Shown: positions 56,905 through 64,000 of the stretch, one piece after another
Layout: each line of letters begins with the position of its first letter
Position numbering within the stretch: position 1 is the first letter of the stretch
Origin: Polyodon spathula
Lineage: Eukaryota; Chordata; Actinopteri; Acipenseriformes; Polyodontidae
Length of the DNA: 64,000 nt
Assembly: GCF_017654505.1 (NCBI RefSeq)
Contig: NC_054535.1
Span: forward strand, 88,294,285-88,358,284
Reading direction: 5' to 3'
The notes under the pieces: generated by a model
What the model was told of the DNA's origin: nothing
The model's input: only the letters and a program-made list of their open reading frames with translations
Databases searched by the model: none
Translations under genes and position numbers: made by a program

Positions 56905-57589
56905 TGTTGTGTCAAAGTGGTTTGCAGTGCGCAGGTGTAGAGGTGATGCAGTGCTCAATACAATGACAAACAACAAAGTACTGGTGAAATGATGCGTACT
57001 TATAATCCAAATGTCACTTGACAACAGCAATAATAAAGGAGGACTGGCAATACACAACAATGTGTATTGCTCAGTGAAGTAACCACAACGTTCAGTCCCA
57101 AAATAATAAACACTGTATAAACACACAAAGAACACAAACACGATCACAAGTCCAGAGTGAGTGCTGAAGTGCAAGTGATGCAATACAATTTATTAGTGAA
57201 GTCCGGGTTGGGTGCTGGCCTTAAGTGGCAGCTCCCGGATTATTAGCTGTCTATGAAGAACAAACAGAAACAGTTAGACTGACAAACAAACAAAACACGA
57301 TAACGTCCGTTTTCCCACGGGTCCTTTCAGTAACCAACCAAAGGAACAGATCGCTAACCACTTCCCCTAAATATCCCCTCTTTCGGTGGCGTGGCCAATC
57401 ACGTATCCTCCATACCGCATGACTTCTGGTTTCGTGGCCCCGCCCTTTTCCTGAACGTCTGGCTTCTGACTGACCCCGGAATGAACTGCCAAACCATCCA
57501 TTACAGGGTGCTCTGTTCCGATTATACAGCGCTCTCACAGGTCAGAAGGCAGACTGTTGACTAGGATTAATTCGCTCTCTGTCACAACA
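56905..57589 (-). mobile_element. Solo LTR-like element, minus orientation
   Basis: 685 bp with TGTTGTG...CACAACA inverted ends. On the minus strand: an ATTGG (inverted CCAAT) box in TGATTGGCCACG (57400-57390), TATA-like GATATTTAG (about 57370), then AATAAA (57194-57189) and a long U5-like tail. GC content is high in the U3-like part. No target-site duplication is seen, so boundaries may be off or flanks have mutated. Confidence 0.6.
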
Positions 57590-60500
57590 CTGGATGCAGT
57601 ATTTGACATGGAACTGCCCATTTAAAACCAATGATGAAGTCATGGTGAACTCTGGTAAAAATGTTTACCAGAACATGTTCAATTATGAGGTTTTTACATG
57701 TTTCCATAACCAGTGGTTTATTTTTTAACCATTTTCTACCAGCTAAAATAAGTTTCTCCTTGCTGTAATCCATTGTTAATATCCAACATTAATCACAAAA
57801 CCAACCATTATATGGGAAAAAATATTCACTGCTCACTGATCTCATAAGGATGTCGAGGGCCAGCGTGCCCTTAGAATATAATTCCAGTTGTTTTGGAATT
57901 TTTAAATAGTAATTTACCCACTACAGACAAATGCATTAGATTCTCCCACGTTTATTTCATAATATTAAAGTCATTGTTGACATTGTCTTTGTCGTTTGTA
58001 ATGTATCAACACTTTTACACATGGAACAAAGACATACATGGGATACAACCACATAATAATTTACTTATTAACTACTTCTAAACAACCCAACACGAAACAC
58101 CTTTGCAAGACCAGACATCAGGTAACAAATACCACAGCATTTCAGCCTGTATTTGGGGAACTGTTTTTGTTTTTAAGATCAGAACATATGCATGTGTAGC
58201 TTTATCATCAGTCTAAACAACCAATGGCACTGACAACAAATCAAACAGTGGTCACGTGTATAAATCGCAAAATCTAATCTTTAGTTTACTAGAAAAATCA
58301 CTTTATAACATCAAGGTACTTTGTACACAACTCAGACTGAACCTATTTGGAATACAGTTACTATCTGAATTAATCATGTTACTGAGAGTGGTGAAAATAA
58401 GACAGATTTTCCAAGTTCAAACACATGCTTATAAGCTCAATAACAATTTATATAGGGAGAAAAAAAATCTAACTGCTGTCAGCATATTGGCAAATTCTGA
58501 TTCTCTTTCCTCCACATGCAGCTACACCTCAGAAATCAATTTATGGGGGTATGTTACAGTAAATTAAAATTAAAATAAATAACAAAACAGAAATACATTA
58601 CAATACACCAACAGAATACACAATAACAGGACTTGCACAAATAAAAAAGCAAGCACAAACTTAATGCATATTACTGAATTATGGTATTTTTGTGTATTCA
58701 TGCAGTACTGTACCATATGCCATACCCCTTTAAATAACTTTTTAGGTCTGTGCTGTTTTTTGGCAGACTATACAGTGTCACTGCAACTTACCAATTTAAA
58801 TATATGGCTACTATCTCACCTACACCCTCAATTGCAGAATGCAGTACAGATCATCCCTCCCTGCGTTCCTGCACAACTTGCCCACATTATTAAACATATC
58901 TAACCAGAAGCTCCTGGAGCATTTCTTGAGTTTTCGCCCTCCCCTCTTCAACACAGCTGCAGCGCGGGAAAGAAACCAGACTTTCATTTCAGCTAATGCA
59001 GAAGCTGACAACTTCCGTCAACACAAAGAAAGAGGTATATATATTTATTTTATTTATTTATTTTTTTAAGAAAAGAAAGCAGTCATACATGGTGGTACAA
59101 TATCTCTTCTGACCAGGTTAGTTTTTAAATAAATTAATTAACACAGACGTGAAAAAAGAGGAAGATAAAAACGAGGAACAGTTTTGCAAGGGAAACCATA
59201 CAGAAAATGGAGTTACGCAGCACAACTGTGTATTAACATCACAGACGTAGTGCACTTATTATTAGCGTGACTACTACTTTACCTTTCAAAAACTGTGAAC
59301 ATCTTCGACAGGGGAAGCAACGCCGAAATGCTCCTTAGTACATTTTATGGGACATTTACTACCACTGGAGTTTAACTTTAAAATAAAGAGAGGCTTTTAG
59401 TGACATGTTTCATTGAACTGTCGGTTAGCAGTTTTTGATCTCTCTTGGTGAACAGCATTGATATTTGGAAGTAACTGAGTTTCTAAATATTCAATGGTTT
59501 ACACCTCGTTTCGCCTGTTCCATCCTTTTGCTAAATACAAAGTTCACCTTCAGTTCCGCCAGTGAATTATTGTATTTTGTAGATCTACGTTTTTTGAGGA
59601 AGATTCAATTGGATGTTCCTGCTGTCACTCACAGTTCTGAATCACATCACTCAGGCTTATTTTAAAAATAAAACTGCAGAACATACCACGCTTGCTAATT
59701 TACATTACTGTTATGCTATTGATTGGTCTAGTAATGTTTACTTTGTGCTGTTGTATATTGGAAAATATTGAACATATCAAAGGCAATTTTCAAACTTGCA
59801 AAACATTCCTTGATATAGTTTACAATTTGAAGAACAAAGACGATCAAGCTGACGGTTCTGGTTTATTGACAGCTTTTTCAGCAGTGCCATGGTAACATAA
59901 AGTTTTTTTTGTTTGTTTTCCCGTTGAATCATGATAGAAAATAACCTTAAAAAAAAAAAGAAGGCACTCACAACAGCTTTACGTACGTCATCGCAGACAT
60001 GCGGTGTGGCACTTTTGGACAGTGACATATGTTTTGTTGACCAATTATATGAGAATGCTTTGCAGATTTCTTGTTGGCATGGATACAATCAACCCTGCAG
60101 GCAACCACATAAAGTGGTCCCAATATTAACAAGTTAGTATGGACTTTTGTGTTACAAATCAAACTTAGAACTTTAGGATGTAGGCCCTACCAGTGTGCTG
60201 TTTCAGAACTAAGTAACTTCTCAGAAAGTCTCAGTTGAAAAAATTATTTAGATGTTATATGAAAACACAGTTATTTTAGGGTGTGCAGTTTTCAGTGAAT
60301 TAATGTCTGCTATACTACAATGGAGGACAGCAGTCCTAGACCTCTATACACTGTTGAAAGTTATTGTATACTAATGTACTGTAGATGGTTGAAAAGGTGT
60401 GGAATATAATTGCATTTTGCGTTTTAATAAATTGTTAGAAAGCAAACGTTTTATCCTGTAAGTATCTAAACTGCACAGAAATTTGCCTGGCATAAAAAGG

Positions 60501-63170
60501 TGTGTATTAAGCTGTGGAGTTTAGGGACCTTTCGCATATAGTATAGGGTTTTTCCACATTTGATGCAAACTAAAATATGTTTTGTTTGCCCTGTATTTGT
60601 AAGTGTAAAACCAAATGCACTTTGGCGTATATTTCATGCATGTTTTTTGCAAGACCAAAATCGGCAAGTCTTATTGCTTCTTTTCAACAAAACGGGGGGG
60701 GGGGTGCCTTCCATTTAAGATGCAATGGGGAGTTGAAAAAAATTTGTAGCATTCTGAGGAACATTCATCTCAATAAACTTCTGAGGGTTCCAGGCATACC
60801 TCTGCATCTCCCAGAGTAAAACATACTCCTGCAGTAGTTAGCGTGCTTCTTTAAAGCTGGACCAGAGACAGGATCTCAATATTTTTACATGCTTATTTTT
60901 TTAACCGAGACACAGTGTACAGTGTGGTTTTTGTTTCCATCTAATTTATAAAATTTCCCACGACATGAACAAGGCTATAATGCCTGGGGAAAAGAGAGGC
61001 TGAGGTACATTTTGAAAAATAAATATTTTATGTTTGATACAATATTTGACATACAGAACCACCTTAAATCAAATTTAAATGTCTTCTTAATACAAAACTA
61101 ATACAGGCCTATGTATTACTATACAGTATGTGGTATTTGAATTTGTATTGAGGTGGCGCTCTTTTTGAAGTAGTATTGTAATTTAAAGTTCAGTTGTAAG
61201 TGTAGTGTAAAGCTTTACTATCACCATAGTTTGTCCCCAAAATAACAGATTTTCTAGTGCTACTTTTCCTGTGGTTTATTTCAATACAATTCTATAATTG
61301 AAGAGATCATGCTTTTCAGGACAACTTAGAATTTTGTGAGTTCTTCAGTTGCGGTATTGTTTAAATTGTATGCAACGAAAGCTTAAACATTTCATCAAGT
61401 AATTTTGTTTAAGTCTATTGTTTCTGTTTTAGGAGTCTTGCTTAAAAATAATGTGCATTTGTACTGTGTTTTTGTGGTATTTTCGCCCAATGTCTTTAAA
61501 TGTAATTATATCAGAAGTTGGTTTGGAATTACAAACTACATACTGTATTTCTTCGAATTTAAGACACACTTTTTTTAACAACTGTTTGCTCAAAAATAGC
61601 CTGTATCTTAATTTCAAGAACAGTGTAGTGATACATGTATTAAAATCGCCAACAAAAGACGTGACTACCCGAGTACACAAATAGCAATGTGACTTAGTGC
61701 TGAGAAAAGACAAACCAAAACGTTACTGGACGATCTTGAATCATCTATGACATACAGGCAGCCATTTTCAAAGGAGCGCTATTAGCTTCCTGAGGAATTC
61801 AAAGATAAGCTTTTACAATTTCAACGTTTCTAACAAACAGTACCAGCTTGGACAGATTGGAAATGCTGATCAGACCGCTGTACTTTTCAACATGCCAAGC
61901 AATACCACAGTCCACAAATTGGGAGAAAAACAGTTGTGAGTAATCACGACTGGAAATGAGAAGCAGCATATAACTGTAATGCTCAGTGTGATAGGAGACG
62001 CCTGCAGACTGCCTCCATATGCGTAATTGAGGTTGTTTCTGCATATTTATTTGATGTTTTATTTTCTCAAATTGAGGGTGGTAAATTTGGGTTTCTTCTT
62101 AAATTCGGTCGACAATATTTTATATTTTCTAACAAAAGAATTCAAAACATAAAATTAGACTAACCTTCTCTTGGGACTGCATGGCTTTTTTGAAAAACAC
62201 AAAACAACGCAATCAAATAGTTATATTGTTATTATTTTACTGAGGAGGTGTGTGTGCCGCATCTTAAATGGACTTACTGGATTTTCTTGTCTAACAAATA
62301 ACTAAAATATTAATACTACAAATAAAAAAAACTGAATCTTGTTGTTGGGGTCACTGAGTGATCAGCTGAAAAAAAATCATAGTCTTCCTAAAAAAAAAAA
62401 AGATTGAATTTCAAAGAACTGCGAAAATCTTGTCTTCAAACATTATTCATAAGCAGATTTAACAGAGACTACTTCTGATCACTTCCTGTCTGCGAAACGG
62501 ACATTCACTGACGCTCCCATACAACAGTACAAAACAGCTCAATACAAAATGGCACCTGACAAAAAAAAGTATAACAGTCTTTGTGGCTGTGGTGCACATT
62601 TAGTCCATATAGTGTCTGTCAGTTTTCTGTAAAGCTCACATTATGATGTGTAAATGATGACAACTGGATGAGTGTTTCTAAAGATAACAAAAATTTGACC
62701 TGTGGTGTGATGGGCATATGTTTGGAGGTACATACTGTATTTCACATTATTGCGTAGAAGCCACATCTTTTGAATTCAGTTGTGCAGTGCTTTTTACTGT
62801 TTCGGGAAATGTATTACTTTTATCATGTAGTGCAATAGAGTTTATTGTTGGTGGGGATGTACCTTGCATAACAGGACTATTCTGTTAGTTATAAGAAATG
62901 AAAAAGCTTCTCATAGAAGCTACTGAAGACGTGGGCAAGACCCAGAGGGGGAAAAAAATAGACTTAAAATACTACCAGTGCTGATGAGGCTGTTGTTAAC
63001 CAATGCATGCAGCTCCACAGAAGTACAGGGTCACACTAATGTGTACGGCCTGCCTGTGGTCTTTCCTGCAATGACTACAGCTCTAGCAAGCTCCAGGAGA
63101 CCCCAACAACAACAGCAGTCGTAGTAGTCTAGGGTACTGCTAGTCTAGGGTAATGTAGTACATGGCAATT
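57590..63170. other. Intergenic, no gene found
   Basis: AT-rich sequence with chance frames only. A G11 run lies near 60693. No recognised repeat family. Confidence 0.78.
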
Positions 63171-63209
63171 TGAGTGGACTAACGGAGTCCTGCGCTGGTA
63201 CGTTTTTTT

Positions 63210-63340
63210 ACAACCCGCTGCCGACTCAGACCCGCTACTTCAGGACCCGACCCGAACCCGCAACCCGCTGCAACACCATCTTCTTACCCGTGACCCGCTT
63301 TAATAAGACCTACAACCCAACACGAACTCGCAAGTGTTTC
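63210..63340. repeat. ACCCG-type imperfect short tandem repeat
   Basis: Repeated ACCCG/ACCCGC/AACCCG units (for example GACCCGACCCGAACCCGC near 63245 and again at 63290) spread over about 130 bp. Such CGGGT-rich subterminal repeats occur in fish DNA transposons. Its position just upstream of a transposon-like open frame suggests a shared element. Confidence 0.55.
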
Positions 63341-63461
63341 TCGTTTACATACTGCCTGCGTCAAAAGGCGATCTCATGCTCTCACGTTCACACACAAACA
63401 CACACATCTCTACTATTCTCCAGTGATTGAGTTTATACAATAGACTGTAGATCGTTTTCGA

Positions 63462-63469
63462 TGACGTCA
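63462..63469. promoter_or_regulatory. CRE palindrome upstream of the right-edge open frame
   Basis: TGACGTCA inside the 10-bp palindrome ATGACGTCAT, 87-94 nt before the ATG at 63556. Fourteen bases downstream is CTAGCAACCG, like half of an RFX X-box. This is a plausible proximal promoter. Confidence 0.5.
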
Positions 63470-63555
63470 TAAATCACCTAGCAACCGTTCTCAACAGAGA
63501 CAGCAGCCATGTGATGGGCTCATGTGTGGAGTTTACCGATACACATCATTGAACA

Positions 63556-63880
63556 ATGTCGGAAATGGCAGCATTTTCTCACTATTTTAGGAAATTAGAT
63601 GGATCATCTAAGCAAAGATACTGTGAAAAGATACATATAATTGGTAATCAAGATCCGTGTGCTATTTCTGAGCAAAGATGGAGCCAGGACATGCAATTAT
63701 TGCCAAGCGTTTGTTTTCCGGACATAATAAATTATGTGATTCGTACACCTAGCCCATACACCCTCGAAGATTTGAGATGCTACAAAGGGCTGGAATTATA
63801 CAACCAGTTTATCTGTGGATGGGTTAGAGAGGTGAAGACGTACATCATAAACAACCTATGTGTCATTAAAACTTTTACAG
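63556..63880 (+). CDS. N-terminus of a multicopy SWIM/YqaJ-type protein family (partial, cut by window)
   Basis: Open from an ATG with 108 codons before a probable splice donor (acag|gtgttt at 63880/63881). It reads MAAFSHYFRKLDGSSKQRYC, then LLPSVCFPDIINYVI, PSPYTLEDLRCYKGLELYNQ and FICGWVREVKTYI. From memory this matches the N-terminal region of a large fish and cnidarian family of uncharacterised proteins that continue with a SWIM zinc finger and a YqaJ-type nuclease domain. Those domains would lie beyond the window. High copy number in fish and the adjacent ACCCG repeat suggest a mobile or mobile-derived gene. The function is unknown. The frame stays open to 63975, but the Phe-rich end is translated poly(T), so I end the exon at the donor. 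Confidence 0.65.
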
Positions 63881-64000
63881 GTGTTTTTTTTTTTTTTTTT
63901 TTTGTGATACCATGTTACAGTTACACACAAATTAAAAAAAAAACAAAAAAAACAAAAAAAACAAAAAACAAATAGCATTACAAATGTTTCTTTTCCCTTT

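Noticed and set aside
36300..64000. Search for fancc, the gene 3' of PTCH1 in human
   Set aside because: No open frame here resembles FANCC; the neighbour must lie beyond the window or synteny differs.

Overview
The window is vertebrate genomic DNA, most likely from a ray-finned fish. Its gene is split into exons whose lengths match the mammalian orthologue almost base for base. Its repeats (Tx1-type and L2/CR1-type LINEs, a DIRS-like element, gypsy/ERV-like solo LTRs, long AT/CT/ATT microsatellites) are a fish-type set. The slowly evolving protein and the repeat mix fit a non-teleost fish such as a sturgeon or paddlefish, but the species call is inference.

Bases 1-36175 hold the 3' two thirds of ptch1 (Patched-1, the Hedgehog receptor) on the plus strand. 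Exons corresponding to human exons 12-23 are present with intact splice sites and an open frame of 933 residues. A separate, wholly noncoding 3'UTR exon follows. Ten of the twelve coding exons have exactly the human length. Exon 14 gains 14 codons of Thr/Asn/Ser-rich sequence, and exon 23 gains 6. The second PPxY ubiquitin-ligase motif in the C-terminal tail has lost its tyrosine. The promoter and exons 1-11 lie to the left of the window.

The introns carry most of the mobile DNA. Solo LTRs sit in intron 12 (1927-2515) and intron 15 (11600-12152). Intron 18 has been expanded by two decayed Tx1-like LINEs, head to tail and antisense to ptch1 (19283-23391 and 23416 to about 27290), each with a (TC)n tract at its 3' end. 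An exact GLI-consensus 9-mer lies in intron 12 (5463-5471), a candidate Hedgehog feedback site.

Downstream of ptch1 (36.2-64 kb) no host gene is recognisable. In order there are: a 5'-truncated antisense L2-like LINE with a 24-base poly(A) tail; a DIRS-like remnant with inverted terminal repeats, one of which is split by a solo LTR with a perfect 5-bp target duplication; a 134-bp MITE-like element; two short LINE 3' ends; LTR-like sequences near 49, 51.5 and 57 kb; and AT-rich intergenic DNA. At the right edge an open frame (63556-63880) begins that I recognise as the N-terminus of a multicopy fish family (SWIM zinc finger/YqaJ-nuclease-type proteins). A CRE palindrome and a GCAACC element lie just upstream of it, and the window cuts it off.
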